From Amphimedon queenslandica (taxonomy: Eukaryota > Porifera > Demospongiae > Haplosclerida > Niphatidae), in assembly GCF_000090795.2 (NCBI RefSeq), contig NW_003546302.1, forward strand, positions 249,797 to 303,446: a DNA stretch of 53,650 nt. Reading direction: 5' to 3'. Positions 33,026 through 44,139 of the stretch are shown piece after piece. Each line of letters opens with the position of its first letter. Within the stretch, counting starts at the first letter, position 1. Under the pieces are notes generated by a model. It searched no databases. It had not been told where the DNA came from and was given only the letters and a program-made list of their open reading frames with translations. Both the position numbers and the translations under genes were made by a program.

Positions 33026-33800
33026 GTACTATTCCAGCTGTTCAGTGCCACATCTTCGAGCCAGTCAATATTAAAGGAATCGCCACAAAGTTCACAAATA
33101 TTGTGTAGCAAAACGTAACTAATTCAGGTACATGGTCCATGTTCAAATCTAGACTTTTCAGGAGATTCGCCACCTAGCCTTCAATTGTCCATATGTGTCA
33201 TTTCATGTTGCATCACCAGTTTATATTTCAACCTGGAGGAGACGGCTTTTGCCAGCTGGGATTAGTCAACTTCCCTCCTGATCTATGCCGCTACTCTGAT
33301 TGCCTAATTTAAAAAGATGTTTTTACCATAAAGATAAATTGTTAGAGTCGTCCTTCTTCGCATTTTGTTATAAATATTAGAATTAGAGAACAATATAGCA
33401 TCATGAACTTTTCCTGGTCGACCAACATTAACATCTACAAACATGCCAACGTTGTTTACAGTGTTCTGGAGTATGACTAAAAGCTATCTTTTACGGTTAT
33501 AATAAATAGTAGTGAACTCATTTGACAACATAATTGATATATACAGTCAATCAATGGCTCCAACGCATTGAGCAAATCCATTTTTGCTTTCGAAGCTCTT
33601 TACTCTCTGCAATTGATCACATTGAGGAAAAGTCATATATTTGGGTCGCAACACTTTGCTGACAGCATGGCAGACTTCTCGTTCAATGACACAAAGTAAT
33701 GATTTAGATACTCCAAAAACATGACTGATTGTATGTCACTCACAGTAGACAGAAACCATATCATCACTTAAACTCTCTAAATAACCTTATGTGCCTTTGT
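33026..33800 (-). pseudogene. PIF/Harbinger (HARBI1-like) transposase remnant
   Basis: In - strand order: SHVFGVSKSLLCVIEREVCH, RPKYMTFPQCDQLQRVKSFE, and ESKNGFAQCVGAID (first catalytic Asp of the DDE nuclease) near 33575. A stop replaces the next residue. Then come YYNRKR near 33500, VDVNVGRPGKVHDAILFSNS (second Asp in VHDA) near 33400, and a final LLHNICELCGDSFNIDWLED at 33040-33105, matching the C-terminal LHNxCE segment. The middle third, with the GDxxY and catalytic Glu segments, is reduced or lost. Stops and frameshifts make it inactive. Upstream sequence at 33800-34010 may hold its N-terminal part in poor condition. Confidence 0.75.
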
Positions 33801-35224
33801 CATCACTGTATCTCTTTACTGCACAACTAACAGAACTTTGTGCAGCATACATCACAGTTTTCAATCCAGTCATTTTCAGAAAAACAATCATGACAATCTC
33901 ATCCCAACAAAGTCCTTTGACCAAATCACTTACCCAGTTATTATTGTGCAGTAGTAAGTATCAGAGCAAACAGCATTCCCTCTCTGGCTTGCTTGGCAGC
34001 CAATAATCTGACCACATCATGTATTAACCCTCCTCCATTCAGTTAAAGCAGCACGTTTCTTTGCTAAAATGTGTCTCTTAAAAAGCACAGCTAAAATCAA
34101 TGCTTTTCTCGTTGGACTCACCGCGTAGGCAAGTATTAAGTACTTCGGTGTCTGTCTGTGATCATGAATTTTAATTAGATTTTTTAAAACAAAATTGAAT
34201 TAAAAAATGAGTGCTTTTGACACATAGATCTTTCTCTATAGCTACTCCAAGCCTTCATTTATCAGTTTAAAATGTTTAAGTACAAAGAAAAAACTTAATC
34301 TTCAAAAGTCACATGTAGTAACTGGCCATTACTGTCTATGAGGCCACACCTACCTTTCATTTAATATCATTAACCTAGTTCACATGAGCGCTAGGAGACA
34401 ATTAATTATTATTCATAGATCACAGTTGCATGCAGCCTTATTGTGATTCTCCCAGTTTCTTTGCAATTTGTGCTTGTTTTATGAGTTTTTTGTTTAGTTT
34501 ATATTCAGTGATGAATGCAAGGCAGCCATTTGTGATGATTCTCACTCAGCTGGATCACTGTATGTAGCTACAAGCCTACATGACAAAGAAAGATTTCTGA
34601 CTTTTTAATATAATATTGATGTATTTAACAACCTCAATTCTATAATAATTAAAATTAATGTATCATTCTTAATTTTAAAAAATTTTGCTACATGCATTTA
34701 CCATTTTATTTGCTATGGATACTAGCTACTTTAGATCATGTGACTACAGTAAAAGGTATAGAAAAAGCTTATAATAGATATACATAATAGATATAGGTGA
34801 GAAAATGCTTTTTTTTAAGAAGAATTATAATAGTGTCTCTCTTTCTATTTAGTACGAACTACATGTATGAATATGAAGGCCCAAGTTATGTAAAACTTGT
34901 CTTCTGGTCATGAGGGACTAACTTATACTCTCAAGACACCATGCTCCTTGGAAGACCTGGACCAGTTAAAGTACACGCTCCTGGCCGAAATTAGGATATT
35001 GGGTAAAGCTTCTGTCCCAGCCACCAAGGCCTTCAGTGGAAGGGCGGGGCGAGACTAGACTTACATAGTGGCTCCTTTTGATGAGAGCGTCAGGTAATGC
35101 TTTATCATACATATTATTGTTTCTATTTGTTAGTAGATACTTAAACATTATTTAAAATGTCATACATGTACATGCATATACCCGCTTTTATGATTAACAC
35201 TCTCTCAGCCAGCCTATAGTACCA

Positions 35225-35297
35225 TATAGCTAGCATACATTGATTCTGAGTGTAATAGTACTATAGCTAGTATACATTGATTTTGCCTGTAATGTTT
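35225..35297. repeat. Two-copy 37-bp tandem repeat
   Basis: TATAGCTAGCATACATTGAT starting at 35225 recurs as TATAGCTAGTATACATTGAT starting at 35262. The similarity extends through GTGTAAT / CTGTAAT. The copies are adjacent and about 80 percent alike. Confidence 0.7.
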
Positions 35298-35298
35298 T

Positions 35299-35327
35299 AC
35301 GACCTGGGGGCTTTGCCCCCAGGTCGT
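35299..35327. repeat. Perfect GC-rich hairpin
   Basis: ACGACCTGGGGGC and its exact reverse complement are separated by TTT. The 13-bp stem of mostly G/C pairs stands out in AT-rich surroundings. It is probably the remnant of a miniature element; a bacterial-type terminator role makes no sense here. Confidence 0.75.
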
Positions 35328-35898
35328 TTGTATAATACCTTTCACCCACTTGCGATGTAAAATTGTTTGAATCAACAATTACATTTCTTCTATACACGTA
35401 TTTGGAGAAATAACAAGACTTAGCAACCACCTGCTCACGCTCGCTTTTTGTAGTGGGTGTGGTCACGGTAAATGTAGTGGCGGCTTACACACTGGACAAA
35501 GTTATGAGCTTTCTAACAGCAAGAGGACATAGTGATACTGACAAAAGACTTTTTTAGAAGCATTAGAAGGTCGAGAGATTCTCTATAAGTCTTAATAAGA
35601 ACCCATTTGTACTTGCAATGTGGTGAAAACAATTATAGGAATATTTTTACATTGTTACGTTTGTTTCTTTGGTGAGAATCCTTTAACTCATTTGTTGTTC
35701 CATACCATGAAGTGGGATTTATTAACAAATGTTTTATTTTGATGAGTTCATGATTTAGAATAAAATATAACTCTCAAAAATTGATGTGCTATGTCTACAC
35801 AAAGGCAAAAATTTCTTTTATTTGCCAAATAAAAACTAACCAACTGGGAAATGTAATGTTTTCGTCAAATTTTTTACTCATCAATAAATCTTGCTATA

Positions 35899-36137
35899 TG
35901 TGACCATAATTGACAAAAGGTACCTTATGGCGGATAGGAAAATTGGTCTTTATAGCCATAAAATTCTAACTTCCTGAGCTCCATTCATCCTGAAATTACT
36001 CCAGAGGATGCAAAAAGTTACCATGTAACTTTTAAAAACAATGGTTGTCTAACAGAGCACTCACAGGTTGATATTTTTCATCATAATGATGAATTTTAAA
36101 ATCCGCCATAAGGTACCTTTTGTCAATTATGGTCACT
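35899..36137 (-). mobile_element. MITE, 239-bp TGTGACC family, copy 4 (inverted)
   Basis: Exactly 239 bp, in the opposite orientation to copies 1-3. The left end is TGTGACCATAATTGAC and the right end GGTCACT, with the last A changed to T. TA flanks both sides (35897-35898, 36138-36139). The GGATAGGAAAATTGG side comes first, confirming inversion. Confidence 0.95.
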
Positions 36138-39100
36138 TATGTATATGGTATCGTTGTTTCTATTCTTTAGTATGCTTATTCATTGGTTGCTATTTGTTAG
36201 TATGCTTACAATTGTTTAGGATGCTTCTTTATTTGTTGCCATTTGTTAGTATATTTACTTATTTTAAAACTCTTGGTGTCTATTTCTTAGTAGTTACTTA
36301 TTTCAAAATGATTTGAAATGTTGTGATACATGTACATGCCTTTATTTTCAACATCATAATTATGATACATGCATGTACAATTTTACAGTCTTCTCATTAG
36401 AATAACTGCACAACCCCATTACACATTGCCTGCAACTCGTGCCTCATGCTCTCTAAAATAAATATCCAACTAATTCATTCTTTATCTGGTTTTTAGCAGT
36501 GTAAATGAATGTACTTGTACTTACAATAATTTGAAGTTTAATACATAACACATGCATACATGTACATTGCCGCTTTAAGTCCTTATTTCTTTATCTTTTT
36601 TGTCCCAATTTGTCCCTCCTTCCCTCTGTTACACCACAAATGAGCATTATACAGCCACAAAGATACTGAAAAAAAATCTAAATTTCATTGGAATCAGATA
36701 AATCTTTTACACAATAAGTTTTGGTAACTGTATTTGAAAAAATCTTAGCTATCTTTTTTTTACAAATTTGGCCAATTACCAAAGGCTAAGTTCTTAATCA
36801 TTGGCCTGATTTTTTTTTGAAATTAAAATTTAAATATAATTGGAAACACTCGAAATAATCCACACAGCATAAAAATGTGTATAATGTATTAGAAAAAATT
36901 ATAAAAAATGGAAAATTCTTTTTGAGCCATTTCTATTAGCAAAATGTGGCCAAAGCCTATATTTTTGAACAACTTCAAAAAATCATTAAACATCCAAACT
37001 TGATCGGAATTTGATCTAATTATCAACACAACATAAGTACATTTTCATATCAGAAAAAATAGGCAACAAGCACAATAGATCATGCCTGTACTGTAGGATA
37101 CTCCACTTGCATTGTACATGTACATATAGGTCCTGACAACCTGTAATTGAATATTGTACCCATGTACATATAAATGAACATGAAACCAATGATTTTATTC
37201 TACATGTACATTTTGAATCTCTCCTTTTCAATACATGTACATGTATACCCTGTACATGCATAAGTGAATTTTGCTTAACAATCCACTGAAAAGAGGCTGC
37301 ATGAGCACTATTATGCTGAAATAATGTAGAAAACCCTGTACAATTGTTTCATAAAAATGGAGCATCAAATTAAGCAATGTTCAGACACAATGTCTAAACA
37401 TTTCTCTGTATTGCGTATGCATTTCACACATATATTTAAGTCAAAAAGCTGCCATATTGTAAAAATGAAGTTTGGAATGAAATTAATGTTGAGCATTTTA
37501 TTGTACATGTAAATTTGCATCAGGACTATTTGGATGCAAACACATTTGCTTGTACGCTGTAGCATGAGTGATCTGTGATCATTAATTGTCTTCAGTTACT
37601 GCTTTATTTTCTACATGTAATAGCTGAATTCACAAAAATTAAATCATGTACATGTAACTACATGTACATGTCAGATTCAATAATACATGACACACCTCTG
37701 TACCTATACACCTATACACCTATACACCATTTATACATGTACAAATGTACAATTTATATGTATCATGTATTTTAGTTGTTTTTAGAATATTTGGTAAGTT
37801 ATATTGTATGGTTTGGTGCAGCAGTTTGAGCATGAGCAATACTCACATGCCTGACTCCTTTTTGTCTCAGATATATTAAATACATGCATATTAAATCTTA
37901 TTGTGATGTTTCATGTAGCTATACCTTACCAAGTCTCAGGTATCAAAGTAGATACCATAGCAACTTATTAATAGAGAACATTTAACCATAAGGCAGGGCC
38001 AATGTAAGTGATTGGGTTGTATTTATGAGTAGACTTTTAATGTAGTTTACATACACAAATCACACCTGTATATACATGTACAATGTATTGTATCTAGATT
38101 CAGTACTGTGTACATAAATTTCTTATATACAATACATGTTTCAATTAGGTGGTCAGTACCTATGCTCACTAATACACCCACTTTTTAGTGCAGCTTTATT
38201 TGATTTTGATAAGTGTATATACACAGAGCAAGAATGCTACTATGCTAATTTGTCTATCTTTCTTGCACATTTCTACATGTGCTCCTTTATCTCTCCTCTT
38301 TCTCTTCCTTTCACCCTGTTTCTTCTACATACATAGCCTACTCTTCAGCACAATCCCATCACTTTAATACTTCAAATGTACATGTACATGTTGAGAATCA
38401 GCTTTGCCATCATGCTTTGATCATGTATAAATTAGCTTCAGCCAGATTATAACATTAGTTGTCATAGCAACTTATGGATAAGGAACAGTAAACCACGAAG
38501 CAGAGCCAATGGTTATGGTTCATTAGGTTATATGCATTGTACATACACATACATTATGTACATTATAATTATACAGTATGCTTAATATTAGATAATTATG
38601 CACATTGTGCATAATTGTGTTGCATTATGCTTACTGTTATTAATGAATAAAGGCCTTTACAAACACACAAGGAAACTTGTTGCTAGCAGCATTTGTGGTT
38701 ACTTTGATTCTGTATGAAACATTGTGCCAAGAATAAAGAGATGTTCTATTTTTAGCAACATTGTTGTTGCTTGGTTGCTAGCATAAGTGGCCTTGAGTAT
38801 GAAGGCCTTAAGCATGTATGTTTTTAATTAAGTGGTTAGAACACACATACATGTACAAGAGGGGTACTCTGCCCTTAACAAAATTATGCAATGATTCTTG
38901 TCCCACCTTAGCTTTATTTTATTGTCATACATGTACATCATGTGTGCATGTACGACCCACTTCTCTTCTAATTTGTATCCATTCTCTTTCTCCCTCTCCA
39001 TCTTTCCCTCCTTTCTCTCTTTCTTATCGTTTATAGGATACTGAGAATAGTTAAGGGTTTGTACTGGCTAAGATGGGAAACTAAAAGCCTAATCCAATGT

Positions 39101-39327
39101 CAGTTCACTTGTCATGAATATGCCTAACTGAATGAACCCTCTTAAACCTTGTGTATCTGAATTTATATTTTGTAGCTATTAAGAGCAAAACATTTTCATT
39201 ATATAAATCAAATTTAGCATTACAAATATGGTTAGGAGATTATAAGTGAATGTGATATCAGAATAACAAATGGTATACATAATTATAATGGTCTTGATGT
39301 TAGCATGTGAGGCAAAGTTGGTAAATC
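36138..39327. other. TACATGTA-rich region without recognisable genes
   Basis: About 3.2 kb with no coding I can support. ACATGTACATGT-type palindromes occur again and again (for example near 36325, 36555, 37110, 37200, 37230, 37645, 38075, 38375, 38850, 38930). A three-copy 8-bp tandem ACCTATAC lies at 37702-37728. Pyrimidine-rich runs lie at 38285-38330 and 38985-39030. Small ORFs here have low-complexity YMYMYM-like content and are not credible. Confidence 0.6.
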
Positions 39328-39873
39328 ATGTCACAGTCAAAACTGTCAGCAATACCTACGAAATAAAACAAATTTAGGCTTTATATTTAGCTAAGGTAGC
39401 TTACAAACTGTTGTAGTACTTGGTGTCGGTGGTGGTGGAGGCAGTGAATATAAGTTCTTGCGTGCCTTCTTCAGTTGTAAAAGAAAAAAAAGCAACAATA
39501 TAAGCTGAATTCTTAAAATCAAATAGAATAGACATCCAATAGTCCAGAAAAGCAGATAAGCTATGACCATAGTTTCGTGTCTTCCATTAGTGTGAACCTG
39601 ATGTCACAGTCAAAACTGTCAGCAATACCTACAAAATAAAACAAATTTAGGCTTTATATTTAGCTAAGGTAGCTTACAAACTGTTGTAGTACTTGGTGTC
39701 GGTGGTGGTGGAGGCAGTGAATATAAGTTCTTGCGTGCCTTCTTCAGTTGTAAAAGAAAAAAAAGCAACAATATAAGCTGAATTCTTAAAATCAAATAGA
39801 ATAGACATCCAATAGTCCAGAAAAGCAGTTAAGCTATGACCATAGTTTTGTGTCTTCCATTAGTGTGAACCTG
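39328..39873. repeat. Recent 273-bp tandem duplication
   Basis: 39328-39600 and 39601-39873 are adjacent direct copies. By eye they differ at only three positions (TACGAAAT/TACAAAAT, GCAGATAAG/GCAGTTAAG, TTTCGTG/TTTTGTG). Each includes GGTGTCGGTGGTGGTGGAGG, which on the - strand would read as a proline-rich piece (LPPPPPTPSTTT). No full exon is evident. Confidence 0.95.
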
Positions 39874-40675
39874 ATCCATGAGTTCCGAGTGAGACTTCAG
39901 TTGAAGGAGGCAGTGAATGGTCTTTGTGAATGGTCTTTAAGTACATTGAACTTTAGATCAAGTGAGATACTAAAGTCAGTTGTATAATGTACTGTTAAAG
40001 AGGAAGTAAATCCAGTTTCCTGTATGTAAGTGAGACCTATGATCAATCATCAAAGATCATCTTCTCAAATTCAAGTGAGTGCAAGTGTTGACATAATTAT
40101 TGTGGCAATTAATAGGGTGTGACAGTGTTCAACTAATAGGTGTGGATAATAATAAAATGAACACAGGTTGAATTTTAATGCAGCTGAATTTTCAGTCACC
40201 TTGAAAGCTTCTGAAACCCATGGTATGCATAGATTATGTAGAACAATGGAATATGCATTTATGGGGCAATCACCAAGCATATTGTTAAATGGGGGAGCTC
40301 TGTTTTCAACACTAGTATCTATTTGAATGCATTGAATAGTCAAGTTTTGAAAAAATTTGATTAAATTATTCACAAAATGATTAAATGACAAAAGGATTAA
40401 ATGAGTAAATGATTAACTGAAAAATGATTAAACATGATCTATATATAGAAATAATTAAATGGCAATGAAAGGTTCTATATATTTAGTAATGTTATTTCCT
40501 TTTGTGTAGGCTATATCAACTGCTGGAAGTTGTAGAAGTTGCTGTTCCATTTCCAGTGACGGAACTTCAGCTTTCAATAAATTTAGCATTGTTTCGTTGC
40601 ATAATTTCATCATCTTTTTCTCCAATTGAGCTAGTACAACAATGTCAACATTGACGATGTATTCTCTTCCTTGGA
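39874..40675. other. Stretch without clear gene
   Basis: It contains short iterations of AAATGATTAAATG-like units at 40360-40435. A 106-codon - strand frame at 40071-40391 matches nothing I recognise. Confidence 0.4.
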
Positions 40676-41423
40676 CTAGTTAAAGCATGGAACTGGAGGA
40701 GCACCGTTCTGTATTTGTCTCACAATATGGTAGTACACCATTACAATTGAGACATGTGTTACTCCAATTGCCAGTGCGTTTGTTAGTATCTCTGTCTCCT
40801 CCTGCACTTCAATATCTTGTATCTCAATGGGAGTAGTGTCATTGCTCCTAAAGTTGTAATCACTTCTGCAAGAATACGTCAAGCTCTTAATTCCTAGATA
40901 GCAGCGGGTGTACAAATTTTTAAATTTGTACACTTGCAAAACTTCAAATTTGTCAGAGTTAAATCCTGAACCAATCCAGTCCCCACAGCTCTAGGAGGTT
41001 CAACTGTCACAACTTTGCTCAGCTTCAAATTCACTGTCACACCATCGTCCATGTCAAGAAACTTGGAAATTGATGATTCTGGAATGACTTGTGGCTTGAC
41101 ATCACACTTCCTGGGAGACTGCTCTACTTTTGTTGTTGGGTTTACATGTATTTCGACTTCCGAGCTTCGTCCCTTTTTAATAAGACAATTTTGTAAAAGG
41201 AGTGATTCTCCTTTTTTTGTACAAAGTTTGAAGTTGTTCCTGAGTCTGCGTCAAAGCCTACTAGACATGTACTTTTAGTACCATCACTTGCAACACCATC
41301 GTAGTAATCAGCTCCTTTTTGGACTTTTTCAAGGGATAGGGTTTTGATACCAAATTGAACATTAGCTACTCCTGTGCTTTCATCTATATCTGCAAGGTCT
41401 TCAAAGAGTCTCTTCTGTGCCAT
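40676..41423 (-). pseudogene. OB-fold-like protein, broken
   Basis: The first - strand piece (41142-41423) is MAQKRLFEDLADIDESTG followed by GADYYDGVASDGTKSTCLVG and FYKIVLLKRDEARKSKYM. The pattern (YFxGxxSDGxxxxRxVGFD-like strand pair, later KIxLxNC-like) resembles OB-fold proteins found in many copies in sponge genomes. The next part, shifted, has ISKFLDMDDGVTVNLKLSKV and then KNLYTRCYLGIKSLTYSCRS and DIEVQEETEILTNALAIGV at 40676-40939. OB folds bind single-stranded DNA, and RPA-like ones accompany some Helitrons, but no Helitron end is seen here. Frame breaks occur near 41140 and 40940. Confidence 0.4.
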
Positions 41424-41580
41424 CTCCTTGTAATTTGAATATAGTTTGACTTCTCAGTTATTCCTAAGTACTAATGCCTTTGGGTTAATCTCAGCCTTTC
41501 ATAATGCTCAAAGTGTCTACTCATTTTGCTTTGTCATGAATGCTACATGTATACATATATCTTACCATGATTGTTGAATT

Positions 41581-41739
41581 TTCTAAATTTAGAATCATTG
41601 TGATGTCATAATGATTGGCTATTGCTTACATGTAGCTGTGATAAACTATGTTTGTGTTACAATTTAGCATTTCTAAATGTAGAATCATTGTGATGTCATA
41701 ATCATTGGATATTGCTTACATGTAGCTGTGGAAAACTAG
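41581..41739. repeat. Diverged 90-bp tandem duplication
   Basis: TTCTAAATTTAGAATCATTG at 41581 and TTCTAAATGTAGAATCATTG at 41671 start two copies. The match runs through GTGATGTCATAAT and TTGCTTACATGTAGCTGTG. Copies differ at several sites and so are older than the 273-bp duplication. Confidence 0.85.
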
Positions 41740-43118
41740 GATGCAATTGTTTTTAAAACATATTTTATGTAAGGCTTGGATTTTGATAGTTCTAAAAGTC
41801 TTTAGTTGCTATAGTTCATTCTAAGGATTCTTATGTTGATCATCATGGATGATACTACAAAAATGGGAAAGGTTTGTATAACCAGTACAAACTCAAATGT
41901 CACCTTTTTGTTGTATAGTTGGATAGATTTGTCCTTGTGGAGACTGAAGTTACACAGATAACCAATAGTATGAAACTTTTGGCAGATCAAAGACATGCAA
42001 AGACATCAGTATTACATGCATAGCAATGTTATTACACACATTTGCAATTTTAAAAAGACTTGTATATTGGTTAAATACATACAGTCACTGCCAAAATGTA
42101 AAGATAGTATTTTACACAATTAAAATTGTAGCATCCACAAAATTGCAACATGTACCTTCCACATATGACAAACTATGATGGGCCAGGCAGAGCTTTAACA
42201 ACCGTTTTCAAGCCAGTGCTGGAGGCACATAAATTTTTGGTTGTATTACACAATAAGCAGTGGTCGCGGGCAAGGGGTGCAATGGCCAATAAAGTTTTTT
42301 AATTATGTGTATACTCAGTTTAAGCTATATGAACTGTGTAGAAGCTACAGTACTTGACTATGTAAACGATCATTAAACCACATTGGAGGTAACTTTAGTA
42401 GACATAGTGATTATAACTGACTTTCCTATTAGCTCTGATGTGGTTTTGTCTTATTTAGCACAACCTTACATGATCAAATCCCATAGTTACCTCAATATTC
42501 TCATTATTACGCCCAATAATGATGTTACAAATCAGCGCCCGACTATCAGCCATGGATCACAAGCCAGTGATGTACAAATAAGTGAAAACTGCCAGTCATA
42601 AATAACATTTGTATTACGAAACAATACCTTGTAACAGAACTTTGCAAAATGTAGAACCTTCAAAATTTACAAACCATGCACAATTGGAAATGAAATCTGG
42701 AGGAGTAACACTGACAAATGCAACAGTACTCTACAATAAAAATATGAACACCTGTGCAAGACAAGTGGAAAATTGTAAGCATGTTGCTATGGTAAAAATT
42801 GCCACAGCAGTAGTAACTCAGAATAATCGTAAAAGGCTCACTAAAAATTGTAACAAACATTTAAAATTGTGACAGACACTGCAAAGGCAAGACACACATC
42901 TGCATTGCAATACGCAAATCTGCATTAGATAAAAATGCGTAGCAATGGTACTACAAATAACAAGTACAATGGTAAAACATGTATATCTCTTATTTTGAAA
43001 TAAAATTGTAATCTATACTTAAAAATGCAATTATACCAGTCTGAAATTTTAAATGCATCATATTACCACATCAGTAACGTTCACGTGTAAATTGTATCTG
43101 ACAAACACAATTGTAGTA
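41740..43118. other. Stretch without recognisable gene
   Basis: AT-rich. Small frames at 42383-42601 and 42609-42872 have no recognised domains. Iterations of AAATTGTAA and ACAAATTG-like units occur from 42750 to 43010. Confidence 0.4.
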
Positions 43119-43239
43119 CAATACATCCTCTATTATCCAAACACGCGTTATCCAAACCCTCCATTATCCAAATGCATGGCTGTCCTTATGCACATGCTCC
43201 GACTACTTAATTTATTAATGGATAATAGAGAATGGACTG
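43119..43239. mobile_element. 121-bp pogo/Tigger-like MITE
   Basis: The left end CAATACATCCTCTATTATCC is mirrored by GGATAATAGAGAATGGACTG, with TA directly outside both (43117-43118 and 43240-43241). CTCTATTATCC ends with TA duplications are typical of pogo-type elements. Additional TTATCCAAA units repeat inside (43143-43170). It encodes no protein. Confidence 0.75.
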
Positions 43240-43499
43240 TACATGTGACAAAGTTGATGCACAGTAAAACACATATGTGACTGCAACTCACAATAGGTAC
43301 TGTTTGGTCATCATTAATTGCATGAATAGTCATAGTACAGGAGCAGTAAACTTGCGTGTATTCCATGCAAAATCAGTTTTTCTCATAGAGTAATCAATTA
43401 CAATATCTATAAGCTACTAACTCACACCAATGACACAGCTATACTCCTTTGAGTGGAGTCATTCGGGATAGGTGAAGAAGAGCAGAAAAAGTACCCGAC

Positions 43500-44070
43500 G
43501 GAATGAGACACGTTCAATAGTTACTTCTCCAAGAAGAAAACAATATTTATGAAAGAGCTAAATTTAACTCGAGGGTACAAGAGGAAGGAGAACCTGTCGA
43601 AATATTTATCACAACTCTGAACAAGTTAGCTGCGAGATGTGAGTGCAAAACATTACATGACGAAATGATACAGGATCAAATTGTTGTGGGCATACACAAC
43701 CAAGCACTGTCGGAAAGGATGCAGCTAGACGAAAATCTGACCTTAGAATCCGCTACTAAACTTGCTAGAGAGAATGAGGCTGTCTAAATGCAACAAACAG
43801 AGATGCAAGATCAAACGAAAAGATCGACATTGACACAGTCAAAACAGGCCAGCAGAGCAAACCCAAGTGACGCCCACCTACCAGTCCCCATCAAAAGAAG
43901 GGAGCGGGATTTTCTCAGAAGTCTGCACTGCCTAAAAGCCACAGTGATTCTTCTAGATGTGGGAAAAGTCACATCAGTGGGAGAAATAACTGCCCTGCTA
44001 GAGATGTGAAATCTCCCAAATGTGGTAAAACTCGACATTACCAAAGGAAGTGCAGAAGTTCTAAGACTGT
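43500..44070 (+). pseudogene. Ty3/gypsy Gag remnant
   Basis: The capsid part shows QEEGEPVEIFITTLNKLAAR and EMIQDQIVVGIHNQALSERM, ending in LARENEAV followed by a stop at 43785. Near 43955-44050 two Cys/His units follow: CGKSHISGRNNC and CPKCG-type KCGKTRHYQRKC, the nucleocapsid knuckles that bind RNA. The capsid start is missing or unreadable upstream of 43500 and the frame changes at least twice. Confidence 0.75.
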
Positions 44071-44139
44071 TGATAATGTGGAGAGAGAAGATGATCAGGA
44101 GAACTTCCTTGGAGCAATAACCAGTGGCAGGAGTGAGCC

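Larger units (their letters stand above)
33801..35898. other. Long stretch without clear gene
   Basis: It may begin with the decayed N-terminal part of the PIF/Harbinger gene (to about 34010, - strand). After that it is AT-rich, with a GC-richer patch at 34900-35100 that has short ORFs but no recognised family. A 37-bp tandem duplication and a strong hairpin near 35225-35330 are listed separately. Confidence 0.4.

Noticed and set aside
35299-35327. Rho-independent terminator
   Set aside because: The hairpin resembles one in form, but the window is from an animal genome and no T-run follows.
37016-39036. Several 60-80 codon frames (Tyr/Met/His-rich)
   Set aside because: They are translations of the ACATGTACATGT-type repeats and pyrimidine runs, not protein-like sequence.
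43119-43241. Possible left terminal repeat of the Ty3/gypsy element
   Set aside because: The sequence forms its own TA-flanked inverted-repeat element and shares nothing with 47134-47344.
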